This document shows, piece after piece, positions 39,108 to 51,652 of a DNA stretch of 64,000 nucleotides. The DNA is taken from contig VWZP01005257.1 in NCBI GenBank assembly GCA_013396995.1, positions 248,001 through 312,000 on the forward strand, given 5' to 3'. The stretch's first letter is position 1; every line of letters begins with the position of its first letter. The stretch is from Dicaeum eximium (Eukaryota; Chordata; Aves; Passeriformes; Dicaeidae). A program made the translations under genes and the position numbers. The notes below the pieces were generated by a model. That model did not search any database. It worked only from the letters and a program-made list of their open reading frames with translations, and was not told the origin of the DNA.

Positions 39108-39760
39108 ACAGAATCACAGAATGGTTTAGGTTGGAAGAGACCTTCAGTGGTTCTCTACTTCCAACCCTTCTGCTATGGGCAGGGGCACCTTCCACTAGAC
39201 CACGTTCCTCAGAGCCCCATCCAGCCCAGCCTGGAACACTTCCAGGGATGGGCATCCATTACTTCTCTGGGCAACCTGTGACAGTGCCTCACCACCCTCA
39301 TGAAAATTTCTTACTTATATCCAGTCTAAACCTACTGTCTTTCAGTTTAAAATGTTGCCTCTTGACCTGTAACAATAGGCCCGGATAAAAAGTCTTTCTC
39401 CATCTATTTTATAAACCCCTTTATCTAATCAAAGGCTGCAATAAAGTATCCCCAGCATTTTCTCTTCTTTAGGCTGAACAATCCCAACTCTCTCAGCATG
39501 TCTTCACAAAAGAAATGCTCCAACCTTCTGACCATTTTTGGCCCTCCTCTGGACCCTCTTCAAGTCCATGTCTGTCGTGTGCTGAGCAATGCAGGACTTC
39601 AGGCAGAATCACCTCCCTCACACTGCTGGACATGCTGCTTTTGATGCAGCCCAAGATACAGGTGCCTTTCTAGGCTGCAGGTACACATTGTCAGCTTGTG
39701 TCTAGTTTTTCATCCACCAGTATCCCCAAGTTTTCTGCAGGGAAGCTTTTAATCTATTTT
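39108..39760 (-). mobile_element. CR1 LINE 3' fragment, antisense
   Basis: The left edge acagaatcacagaatggttt, then aggttggaagagacct, is the reverse complement of a CR1 3' end. Recognisable antisense CR1 text follows: agccccatccagcccagcct, tccagggatgggcatccatt, ggctgaacaatcccaactct, ggccctcctctggaccctct, cttttgatgcagcccaagat, catccaccagtatccccaag. A deletion of the segment just after the Ser/Leu-rich part is apparent near 39575. It is one of the better preserved copies here but is still truncated. Confidence 0.9.
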
Positions 39761-42700
39761 CTACTCTTTTCTGCTGTCAGGCTTCACATGGTTTTGATTA
39801 TTTACAGATACTGTTAAGAGCAGCCAAACTGAGCATCTTAAAATCTGAAAGTAACTGCTATTTAAATACATTTGAAGCAAAAACCCCCTAGATTTATCTT
39901 GTTCAAATATCATCTTGTGCTTTGGTGTTGAGTTTTATTTTAAAACAATTTAATAATATTGGAAGTGGTTAAAGACCTATCATAAATTCTGTACAAGTTG
40001 CCACAGACCCCTGAGAAGGGACTTTGTTAGTTGCTAATGGTCATTGGGAGATGCTTCCCTTACAAGACCATCACAGCTTGTTATCAAATCCTAAACTACT
40101 GTGGTAAGTGGAGGAAGTGTCTGCTGTCATTTTGTGGTGATTTTAGAATGTACAAAGATACCTGGCACTGCAGTAGTGGTCACATTTATAGACTTAAAGG
40201 GTGGCATCACCTCTAGAAATACCATGTCTTGTTTGTTAAATTACTCGGTATCCACATTACCACTGGGCAAAGTTTAGGAAGAAAAGGATGTTTATTTAAA
40301 TACACAGCTCTCTAGTAATGGAACAAACTAGCAAAAACAATAAAATGCTGTTAACAAGAGTTCTCTCCTAGAGCATATCTAGTCTTCTAGGTAGCTTAAT
40401 AGTCTGAGTAATGGACCCCTTACAAGTAAACCCAGATGTGTATTACAGAGGTCTAGTGCTTTGCTTTTCCTGCTTCCATTAAGAACAGCTTACTGAAGCC
40501 AGCCAAAGAAGCTGCTCTGGGTGTTCTTTTTCTTTCTGTAGCCTGAGAAGAAACTAATTTTTCATCCTTGTTTCCATTTACCTATTACTCATTTTTAAAT
40601 ACTGAAATGCTGCATGACAACATGTGTAAGTTTGTTTGCTTTACTTTTCGTCTTCAGTGATGCTTTGCAGCTTTTCTCCACAGTAGCCTTCTGAAAAGAG
40701 ATGTAAGGTTTTATGTATCAGTTAATTAAAAAAAATAAATAAACCCTCAAAACAACCTCAGTCTAAATGGTAAATTATTTCAGTTGTCATCTCCATTCCT
40801 TCTATGTAGAAGACTAAAGATATGATGTAAGGCTGAAACTGGATATGGATACTTAGATTAACATCATTTTCTACATACTAATTTTAGGATCTCCCCTGGA
40901 AGTATTTAGAGGGCCTTTATAAAAGGCATTGAAGGAAAGTAAGACAAATCAACTGCAAGTGGGGGGTCAGAGCAAGCTACAATGATTTGCAGCTACTTAA
41001 CTCCTGGTTAAGGATGTCCATGCAGAGGGTCAGAGCTGACTGAGTCTATAGGAGTAGCTTAACTCTAAAGCACCTCTGTTTGGGAATGACCTTCAAGATA
41101 CACATTATTTTTAAAAATTAAAGGGTTTTTTTTATTTCTAGGTATCAGGACTCAAACTAAAAATAATATTAGTATTGGCCAGCTATGTGGGAGTATGACT
41201 GCAGAGGAGACATAATTCCATTTTGTATTGAAACAAGATGATGAGGGAAAGTGGTCACAAAGCGTGGTTGTAGCAGCTTGATTTGGAGCTGTCTCATTCC
41301 AAAATAATTTTAAGTAGAAGCTGCTCTTTTTATAGCTTAGATTGATAAACATGGTGCATGAATGCACTTGCAAATATTGTTGAAGACTTAACTCTTCTAC
41401 CTTTCACTGGTAGGTTAGCCTAAAAATTGGATTGAGATATGGCAAATGCCCTTCTGGCAAGGTAAAGAAATAATGATGGATTTAAGCCCTCACCGCAATG
41501 CGTGTAGAATGCTCATGTGTTGGCTTTGACACATATAGCACAAGTTCAGTTCATAAGTCAAGTACTATTGGCAGGTAAGACATGCCTGTAAGCCCTGCTG
41601 CTGCAGCCCTTCTGGCACAACTGCTGAGTTAAAGCTGGGTTCAGACACATCTCCTTGATGGTGTAGGCCCTCTTGCAGTAGGGCACAGGCAGTCTTCTAG
41701 AGTCACAACCGTCTTTCAAATTTGTTGTGCTAACTCAACGAAAATTGCAAAGTAGTGCAAAACAAGGTTGTTTTCCTGACAAGAATAAAACACAGCAGTC
41801 TGAATTCTGTTCTTTAGATTGGCCTCTTTCTGCTCTGAGAGTGACCATGAGAATTAACCTTGTAACGGAGCTCCATCAGCCTTCTCTGGGAACTGCCTGA
41901 CCTTGTCTTCCATTAATCCTGATGACTGACCAGGTCTTTGTGGTCCCAGTCTCATCGAGCCATTAAAGAAGCAGGCAGGGATGACACAAGGAGCTGTTAT
42001 TGGAAAAACTTACTTTATCATGCTGCTTTTCTGCCAGAGCAGCTCATATTACTGTTATGCCTACTTTGTTAGTGTTATAAATACTAGACTTCTAAAACAT
42101 TCTATTCCCAGAACAAATTTAATTTGGTAAAAGTTTGATTAAAAAGCAAACTAGACTTGTTTTATCCTTGTCTGCAGTAGCAAATTAAAGAAAAAAAGGG
42201 AATGCATTAATTCATATCTCTCGTGATGTTGATTGTACTGTGTCTTAGGAAAAATAGTTCTCTGCCATTGATTTCTGTTTAAAATGTGTTGAAGAGAGTC
42301 AATATCTTTATATGGACAAAAAACGTCTGTAATTTTTTTGCCTTGGTTATTTTTCATTCTTCTAATAGATATTTTTTTAACTTTTGTTCTATCTTATTTT
42401 GTGCATTCTGAGATGTGAGTTCATAAAATACTATATTCATTATAAGGTGTTCAGTCAGGTTCTCCTTTTCCTGTTTGATTTTCCTGTTTATTCAGATCAG
42501 TTAATGTTCCCTTGTACCTTCTTTAATCTTCTCCTTTATTCCTTCTTTTCACTACTCTGCAATCTCCACACTGAAAACTCAGCCTGACTGTAGGAAGGTT
42601 CTGGAGACATTTGTTTGAAATATCAGTGCTTCAGCTGCATACTGAAGTAATCTAATTTTAGGTGTCTAAATGTGTGTTTCTATATGTGGCCTTGGATCTA

Positions 42701-44326
42701 AGCTCTCATTGAAACTAGTGAAGATTTAGTCACTAGGTGTAGTACACTCAGTGCTTTTCAGCTGACATCAGTTTGCACTCAATAGCTCTCCAGGCTCCAC
42801 TGTCTGTACCCAATAGGTCTCCACTTGCTATAATGGGAGCCTAAAGTCCTAACTTGCACGCAGACATATAATTTTAGATACCTAAATGAGATGTCTCCAT
42901 TTTGGGACTAAAGGCTGACTATTATAAGCTGAAATAAATAAGGCTACATCCTGAAAGTGCCTCATTTAGGTGTGTTGATTCACAGTTGTACCATCAGTGA
43001 ATGTCCTTGTCCTCGAGCACCTGAACTCTTTGAGCTCATCTATTTCCATAAGCATCTAACATCACATTTTACAAGGATGGTACTGGTTCTTGGAGGTGCA
43101 TCTTGGGAATGAATTTACAGCTGTAAGTTGCAGCTGGAGAATGCCCCTAAAACTTGGTTTCCATTATTCTAGTCAGACATGTCTAGCCCCCAAGGCTGTG
43201 AAATATTAACTCAGGCTGCTGAACTTCAGGTGCTATTATTGCCTCAGCCTGGAATCATTTGGATGAGCCTTGTATGAAGCATGTTAGGCTTGACAGGTTT
43301 GTGTCTGGCAATATTATAATATTCCCATGGCACTGCCATCAGTTAATCTCATTTCTTCTCTGTGCTGTTCTTGACTGTGCTGTTGATGGGAAAGAAATAG
43401 CCCTATATTACTTGCTTTATGGAGGGAAAAGAAGGGGGAAAAACTGGTAGGATCTTTTCTTAGTTTCTAGTAAGTAGAAGTAGTTAGTAGTTCTCTCTAA
43501 GTAGAAAGTTTGTCTAATGTAAGTAGTTTGAATTAAATAAAAAAATAGAGCTGTGGGCATTTTACTTAGTATTTTCACTTAATGTATAAACATTTAGCAT
43601 AACTTAAACTGATAGCATTTTCTTTATCTTAATTAGATGCAATCTGATTAACTGAAATAATAAAGATTCATTAAAATTGCTAACATTAAAGAGTGGAAGA
43701 AGTTCCTTAATTTCATTATCTGATTATTTAAAAACAAATGGTTCTTTTATTTTGTAGAAACTGAAACAGTGTTTTTTAATGGACTTTGTACTGGGTTTCA
43801 TGAAAATGGAAAGGCTAGAACTTTGTGCATAAAAGACTTCTGCTGGATCCTCTTTCACTACTGTGTTCAGTACGAATACAGGCTGGTGTGTCATCTGTTG
43901 GAAAATGCTGTGCATTGTTAGAGGAGACCTCTGAGAGTTCCTTATAGTTTCACCCTGTGCAATTCAAGTTGCATTGCTGCATTCTTGAAGTGTAGTTGTA
44001 GCTGTCAAACTATTCAGACTTCTATCACAGAATTACTGTTAGTAAAAAATAGCTTTGAATTGATTTTGGCTTACTCTTGCCCATTTGTAGTCATGCCTGT
44101 CTTATCTTGTGCCACTGCCACTGCCAGGGCCTTGGTAGTTGTGTAGGGTTGCAGATACACTGTGAAGGAAAACAGTCATAGTTGTGGAGAAGCTCTCGTG
44201 GCCATTGTTTTTCCAGAATTCCTCAAAACAAAGCCAGTTCCTCATACATGCCCAGGCTGTCAGAACCATGGCAGAAAGCTTACAAGCTGGCATTGCTCTG
44301 CAAAACAGGGATTTTTAATTCTGTTC
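39761..44326. other. FNDC3A intron, middle part
   Basis: Contains the possible old repeat at 42655-43010. No coding signal recognised. Confidence 0.55.
42655..43010. repeat. Possible unclassified ancient interspersed repeat
   Basis: The motif ttaggtgtctaaat (about 42660) recurs in related or inverted form as ttttagatacctaaat (about 42883) and catttaggtgtg (about 42964). Such tttaggtgcctaaat motifs are common in old vertebrate repeats. No terminal repeats, target duplication or coding capacity could be defined, so the class is open. Confidence 0.3.
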
Positions 44327-44395
44327 TTAGTTTAGGGGTTTTTTAGGGGTTTTTTGGTTGGGTTTTTTTTGTTTGTTTTTTTTGGGGTTTTTTTG
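44327..44395 (+). repeat. G/T-rich tract with TTAGGGG-like units
   Basis: About 70 bases of almost only T and G, with GGGG or GGG runs at four places separated by T runs and two tttaggggtttttt-like units. The long loops make a stable G-quadruplex uncertain. Confidence 0.8.
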
Positions 44396-45730
44396 TAGTA
44401 ATAGATGACTCAGCAGCACATGGCTTGATAGATGTGGCTGTGCATATGTTATTAATAGTAAATTAATAGCTGTCTTTTTTTTTTGACTGTCTGTTAAATG
44501 ACTGAGGTTTTGTCAGCTTGCATGACTTACATGATCATGTCATTCTTCAACTTTATTTAAAGTCATGGTAATGTAACTTCCCCTTCTTCCTTTTGCAGAC
44601 ATGCAGCAATCTGTTTTACATCTAAAGCAGTTTATTGTCCAAATGAGGGAAATGAAGAAGAGACAGAAGATAACCAAGGTCATTACATATAGTCTAGTTG
44701 TGCACAAATACAAACAGCTCCTGTGTAATGTGAGTTAAAAACTGGTTACAAGTAAGTTCAGCCACTTAAAGCCCTGAAGAAACAATGTAATCATAAGGGG
44801 TTTTAAAGTTGGAAGGGCCAAATTCGCTGGAAGTGAATACAGCTATCCATGCTGCTGTTCTTATTTCTTTATGCCAGAGAGAAGCTCTTTCTCACACTGC
44901 AAAGGGCTTTCCAGTTTTCCTAGAAAACTCAATTGTCTAGGGCAGGTGCTCTAGGACATCATTCAAAGAACTTCAGGTTTTTTCAAGTAACTATATATAG
45001 TCTATATATAGTATAGCATCCAGTAATTTGGAGATGGGACTCAGGTTAATGGTACTGGAGCTTCTAGAGAGGCTTATGACACCCTTCCTTCCCTTTTGAC
45101 TAATCAGCTGTTCAGTGAGATATGGTTTATCTCCTTTGCTTGCTCTTGATTTGTTTTTCCAGTAGCCCATTCCTCAAAAGTTTCACTTATCCTTTCACTT
45201 TGATGCTCTATATATGGGCCACTTTCATAAATACTGTGTATTATGTGTTTCCCTTGGATAATCTTTACAGTTTGGAGGTTGAATGGATGAGCCGCTCAAG
45301 GCAACTGAAGAAAGAGCTGCAGTAAGAACTATAAATGCCAAACCAGTAGTAGATATTATTGCTCATTAATAATTCTTAAAAGGGGTTAATATACAGAGGG
45401 TGAGCAGCCTTTCTCCTGTTTTTCCAACAAGCTGTCTCTTGAAAGATAGCATTTAAGTGAAGTGTTACTGTGTTGCATCCTCAGCTGCTTTACTCTTGAA
45501 GAGTTTGTACTCTGAAAGGCCCCACTTTGTGAACAGAGGTAACTCTTTTGGTTTATGCAGCCAAGAGACATCTCAGTAAAACTCTTAAGCAGCAGGTAGA
45601 TTTGGAAGATTATATGAAACGTACTTAAGTTTGCATTTCTTCTTTTTGTTATGCTTTCCATATACTTTGTATACGGTTTCTTGTTTTGTGATCAGGCAAA
45701 GATTTTGGATCAGATTCTGTTAGATGTACC

Positions 45731-45745
45731 AAAAAAAAAAAAAAA
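45731..45745. repeat. Poly-A run (15 bases)
   Basis: A15 tract preceded by ttagatgtacc. No AATAAA close upstream and no recognised retrogene. Confidence 0.9.
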
Positions 45746-48700
45746 GTACTTTGACTCTTACCTAGGTTTAAAATTCAGTTAAATATGAAATCTTACCTGA
45801 CTTTTTACTCTTATTTTTCAAGTGATTGCACATACAAATAAAGCTTGCAGACAGATCCTTGGGGTGCCTAAAGCCCAAGGTGAGTTTGGGAATTTGAGAA
45901 GCTAAGCTGTGTTTTTTCTGAAAGAGATTTTTTTTCTGAATTGGGGTCAAAAGCAGAGTGACTATCTCCCATTAGAGTTTGACACTGCTGGTGGTGCAGT
46001 TTTGGGGAGCGGCTGGTGGCTATGCAATGCATTAATGAGTGAAAATATGTAGCAAGTTACAAGGGCAGTCTAAACAACTGGAACCAGTTAAAGTTCTTCC
46101 AACTTGAATGAGTTTTAAAAATCACCTGCTAAGAGAGCTGAAAAATAAGAGTGCATATCAACAAAGATTGATCAGAGGTGCAGAGAACTGGCTAGTGTGA
46201 GACTAACTTCCATTCATTTCCCTGATTTGTACTACAAATGGATACAAGATGACTGTCAAGCATGAGGTTTTTGAGATTGATTATTGATGGTGTGATCACT
46301 TTTTCACTTCTGGCCCATGTGTGTTAGTGCATTTCTACACAGGTAGAATAAATCTGTCAGGTTGTAAATATGACATGATATCTATGTAGCATTTTCAATA
46401 AAATATTTGTAAAAGATTTGGTTTTATGCTCACTACACCCTTTTAATGCTCATGAAAAGGAAAATTGCATGAAAAGGAGGAAAATGTGCCTTGGGAATAC
46501 CCTATCTTTTAATTGCAGCTATATACACATCAAAGTTTCCTTGCATCACTTTCCAGCAAAGATCTGACACATAGTAGATTGTTAATATGCCACACAGCTT
46601 TCTCTGTTCACCCTCTGTCAGGTCTTTCAAGTGCCATACAGAGCATTGATTTCTCCACAATAGCTTTCCAATTGTGCAGTGTGTTCATAGAATTTCAGTG
46701 TGTTGTCATGTTTTTTTAGTTACTGAGCCTTGTCCTCTCAACTGAAAAACAGATCCATTATTTTTGATGGGAAAGAATCTAGTCTCATGTTGGTAACAGT
46801 AGTTAAACAGAAGGATATCGGGTTTGGAGTTCTTTTCAGAAACAAGTAAATGTATGCTGCTGGATCATCTTCTTGTGTGGTGCTACTATGCTGCTGGGTA
46901 TGGGCAAGCAGTACAGTAAACATTTCTGTGCAGCTTCAGAGACCTGGAAAAAAGGTCTGAAGTGCTGGGAACATTCCACAGAGAAAGAGGCTTAATATTG
47001 GCTAAGGTTACATCTATGTACAATATAGTTTTGGAGGATATGAGGGCCAGTGGGAAGTAGATAGGACTAGAAAATGCAGGTGTAAAGAATTGCAGGTATG
47101 CAGTGAGTCTTGAGACCAGATACCTACATGTTGCCTGTTCCCTTGAAAGCATAGCACAGAATGGTTTTGATCACTATTTCCAAAGAACTTCAGCAGACTC
47201 AGTATAACCTTTTTTTTTTCCCAAGGTTCTAAATTGTGCATGAAATAGGAAAGTATTGAATGCTAAAGCATGATGCACAGCTAGCCTAGGATGTAAATAT
47301 ATTCCTCCTTAATCACTCAGTAATCAATGCACTCGGGTGTCTTTCAGCTAACGAGACTTTCTAGAAATACTTGGTATTTCAGCAAAGCTGATCATCCAGA
47401 CAACTCTAATGGCACAGGAGATCTGTATTTCAGGAGTGGTAAAAGATCAACAAGAACATGCAGTAGTTGTCCAAAGGAGTGTTATTTGAATGCACCACTG
47501 AACTGGGTGAAATGCAGTTACATACGATGCAAGGTTATGCATAAGACTAATAAATTATGGATGGGGATCTCACCTGAAACTTGATAAGCAGGAGGAAGAA
47601 GCAGGCAAGCTATCTATTTGACTCACAAGATAAATATTATCTCCAGTATAATGTATCTGTAAAGCTTAGTGTGATCATAAAATGCATCAGGACAGTTGTT
47701 GTTAGTATAGCTTGGGATGTTTATAGGATTCTGCTGAGATTTCATGTAATTTGATAACTCATGTTTACAAAAGATGAAATGAAGCTGACTCTGGGTGATG
47801 TGAAAAAGAACTGTTAGGATATTCAGAAGAAAATATAAAACCAAAGTAGAAGAGCTTGATTTGCTTGGTGAAAAATGACTTTTGGTAGAAAACAACAGGG
47901 ATTTAAAAAAAAAAAATTATTGCTAGTGCAATCCAGTTGGCTATGAAATGCCTGTGAAATACATTTACATAATTACAAGAAACCTGGCTACATAAGAGAG
48001 TGGTGCTCTAGAAGAGCAGTCCAGTGGAGAGGCATATGGATAAAATAAGTGCTTTGGTATCGGTCTTCATGCTTCTACATAGAATCCATTCATGGTGGAT
48101 CTTGATGTATGATGATGGGGGAGAGGAATGAAATTGCAATTGTGGGTGAATAGACTTGACTCGGGAGGTGTTTTGAGCCCTCATGGTTCAACAACAGAAA
48201 ATTTTCATCTCCTGCATCCAGACAATACTGAAGCAATAAAAAGATCTCTGCACAAAGAGCACATTTACTTGGCAGCTATGAAGCAATTTACTTGTCTCAG
48301 CTCCTTCATGGAGGGATATATTGATCCATACATAATGTATGGTAAGGAACTCCACTGTATGCATGTGTCTTTTTTCCTTTCTTCTGGTTTGGAATGACAA
48401 CCGTTATATGTCTGAGCCAAGTTAGTTGTTTCATCCCTGGCCTCTTGTTTGGCACAGGTAATTAGATTCCTTACATAGTTCTTTCTGGCTCCAGGTTCAT
48501 TTTGGATGCCAAAGCAGTGAGTGTGTTATTTTCCAAAACATATTTGGTTACAAAGCAATTTGAATTTGAAGAGAACACTGCAGTGGTATAGGCTTATCTT
48601 TGTTTGTGGTCCCAGCTTATTGCTTTTCCAGATACTTTCTTTCTGGTAATACATGTTTATTAACATTGCTGAAAGCTTTTTATTAAGAGAAGCCTTTGTC

Positions 48701-51600
48701 ATAGATGCTCTTAGTACTTGAGCTTACATATTTCCTGTATGTGGTAACTTGCTTGAGATTTGTATAATAATTGTGTAAATAATGCCTCATTTAAGTGATC
48801 TGTAAAGAGTTCATTGTGGAGAATCATGGAGTCTGTCACATAAACCAACAAAAAAATCAAATTTTAAACTTCAAATTCCAAAACAAGTCTAAAACATATA
48901 GATTTTAAAGTCTTTATTAGTTATTAGTTAGATTGCGGACCCTGAAAACCACTTTCACATCACTTTCAGCAGTAAAATATGAGGTTTGCAGTGCAAATTG
49001 GCTGATAGTGTTAAGGGATTTATGCAAAAGCATTTCACTGCAGAAGAGGCTGCAGATGTTTGTAGCAAGCACAGCACCTTTCTGTGTTGCTAAGTCTGAC
49101 TGACAATATCAGTGCTTTTTTTATTATTAGCTTTTTTTATTATTATTTTTATTAGTGTATCCTAGCTTGGGGTTAATTAATTTGGCATCAAATTTCTGCA
49201 AAGCTTTTTGAACATGAGAATTCTTGTATATGGACCTTAAGTCATTAGCAGAACCAGAAATCTTAATCTAAATGTTTAAGTATTTATTATGTCAGTTGCA
49301 GTGATAACAATGTTCAAGATAGTAGTTTTTCAGTCAAACTTTTATTTCCACTGTCTTCAGAGCATCCCCTATTTAGCTGCATTTATAGGCTTGTTATTAG
49401 TGAAAAGACAGAAAAAAATATCTCTATGGGAAGAATTGTGATTGCAAAGGGTCATGTTTAAGATGCTTGTATTCCACCTTAGTTGTAACTTAGATTTAGC
49501 TGCAGAAGTCTCAGATGCAGCCCAGGTCACCCATTAAATAATGATTTACTCGTAGCAAGCATGCTGAATCCATTGCTTCTCCAGTTTTGACCATGGAATT
49601 TCCTACATGCCTCTAATGCTACAAAACATGAGGCTGCAGGGGACAGTCAGCAGATAGACATCAAAGACAGAGACAGTATAGCAACAATATATAAATGATG
49701 CCTTTCTGTCTCTTCAAAAAGAAAGGCTGCTTGTCTAATTGGGCTGTATTGAGTTTATTCTGAAATGCAAACAGTATCATCAACAGGAAATTGTTTAAAG
49801 CACTTGCCCACAACCAAAAAGAATTGGAGATCTGCAAGTACCACAGAATCTAAACCTGTAGCTCCCCGCTTCTGGCAGTGTCCCTTAGCCATGAGACTCT
49901 GGGAAATTCTGAGTTGGCCTTTTCTTTTGTTGTCTTTTGGAGATGAGCATCTTCACCTCAAAAAAATATTCTACAGCAAAAATACAAGGGAAAACAAGCT
50001 GCCTTTTTCTGTTGATGTAATGGGAATTCCTCTATGATTTTTTAGGTGAAGTTCTGGCTTCTACTTCCTGTTTTAAATGCTGGCTCTGAATTTTCCACTT
50101 AGAAGCTCTTGGATTAAAGGAGCTTAGCATATTCCATTCCAGTTTCTAGTGGTCCATCTCTAGCAGAAGTGACCCAGGTTATTTCTTAGTTTGGTGTTCA
50201 TAGCGCTCTCCTAAATAGGAGCAAGCTGTTGTGAATGTGCAGAAGCAGAGACTTGTCCTCTGGAGGCAGCCAGTGAATCAGGCTGCTGAAGCCAAGTGTT
50301 TGCTTTAGATGCTCTAAAGTATAAGGTGTATGACATCAGATGTTTTCAATTTGGTCTTAAGTCTGTCTTTTGTCACATGATTCTGTAAAATTTGCCTGGA
50401 TCTTGTTCCCTACAGTTTGTGGCATAACAGAATGATTTCTTATCACAAATGTCATCTTTTGAATTGTCAGCTTCATGGATTGTTTTCTCCACTCAGGATT
50501 TGAAACAAAACTGTGTAATAAAGTGTTACTTCAAAATCTATTTCATGGTTAAGAAACCTACATCTGAACATTTGTTTGTGGAACTGCAGTGTTGCCAGAA
50601 ATTTTCTTGGTGGACTCAAGTGAATACCTCACATGGAGACATAAAAATAATTGTATGCAGTGTGAAGACAGGTAGGCCTGTAGGATCAAACTCTTTCCAT
50701 TGCTTAGTATTGTTACAAATAATCTTTTTATCTGATCAGAACAGCAGACTCACCTAACACAAGAACCACATCTAAGAGAGTAAAATTTCAGTGAGACAGA
50801 GCTGTTGGGTAGGAGAGTTTTTAAAAATCAGCAGTTGACATGAACTTTTTACCTCATACTGAGGAAAAGATTTAGCCCTGGTTTTGCACCCTAGAACTCT
50901 AGTGGTAGAGCCAATGGCTGTCTAGATTTACCTATTTTTCCCTCTTCTGCTAAATCATGGAGAATCCTAGATTATGGGATTTCTGGAAGGCTGAAGTACC
51001 CCATATCCTACTAACTTAGTTTTAGATCTTCTAGTTAGGAATGATCACTCCCAAACTGGCCCTTTTAAAGAAACATGTGTTTTGTATCTATTTTACATAC
51101 TAGGAGGATTTCAGTTGTTTATAATAATAATAACTTTTGTTCTGCTGTGGTTTTATTTTAAATGGGCAATATGAATCTGCATTGTATTCATTTATATAAT
51201 TAGATTGAAACCTAGACAACCCAAAGGTTTTCAAATGAAAGTACTTTTTATTAGTAGATTCCACAAACTCAGAGTAGTATGTCTTTAGAGATGTCTGCCT
51301 TGGATAGAAATAAAAAATTGAGTTGGGCACTGAATTTCTTCTTGGCAGCCTTTTCTGATATGACTTTTTGCTGTGTTTTCTGACACTGTATATGATGTAT
51401 TAATCCCAGTTTGCTCAAACAGATGATTTTTTTTTAAATATATATCCATGGACTCTTCTCTCTTGTCCATAATTTTAAAATACCTTACCTTAGAATCTGG
51501 TAAAATTGTTCTAGCATTTATATTAATGCAACTGATTTTCTTAATCAATACATTAGATTTGTATAAGTAATCTTCAGTAAGTCATATTCAAGTAGTTTTA

Positions 51601-51652
51601 TGTATATGTGTGTATATATATATATACATAGATACATGTGTGTGTGTGTGTG
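51601..51652. repeat. Compound (TA)n/(GT)n microsatellite
   Basis: A tatatatatata block followed by gatacatg and a gtgtgtgtgtgtgtg block. Likely polymorphic. Confidence 0.9.

Noticed and set aside
45271..45321. Possible 51-base exon between tttacag and a GTAAGA donor, reading as a Lys/Gln/Leu-rich peptide in one frame
   Set aside because: From either phase 0 or phase 1, the phases available from upstream exons, it hits a stop codon. Only an unsupported phase 2 entry is open.
48128..48397. 89-codon plus-strand open frame
   Set aside because: No recognisable domain, no splice-site support and no start context. An overlapping minus-strand frame is equally long, which points to chance.
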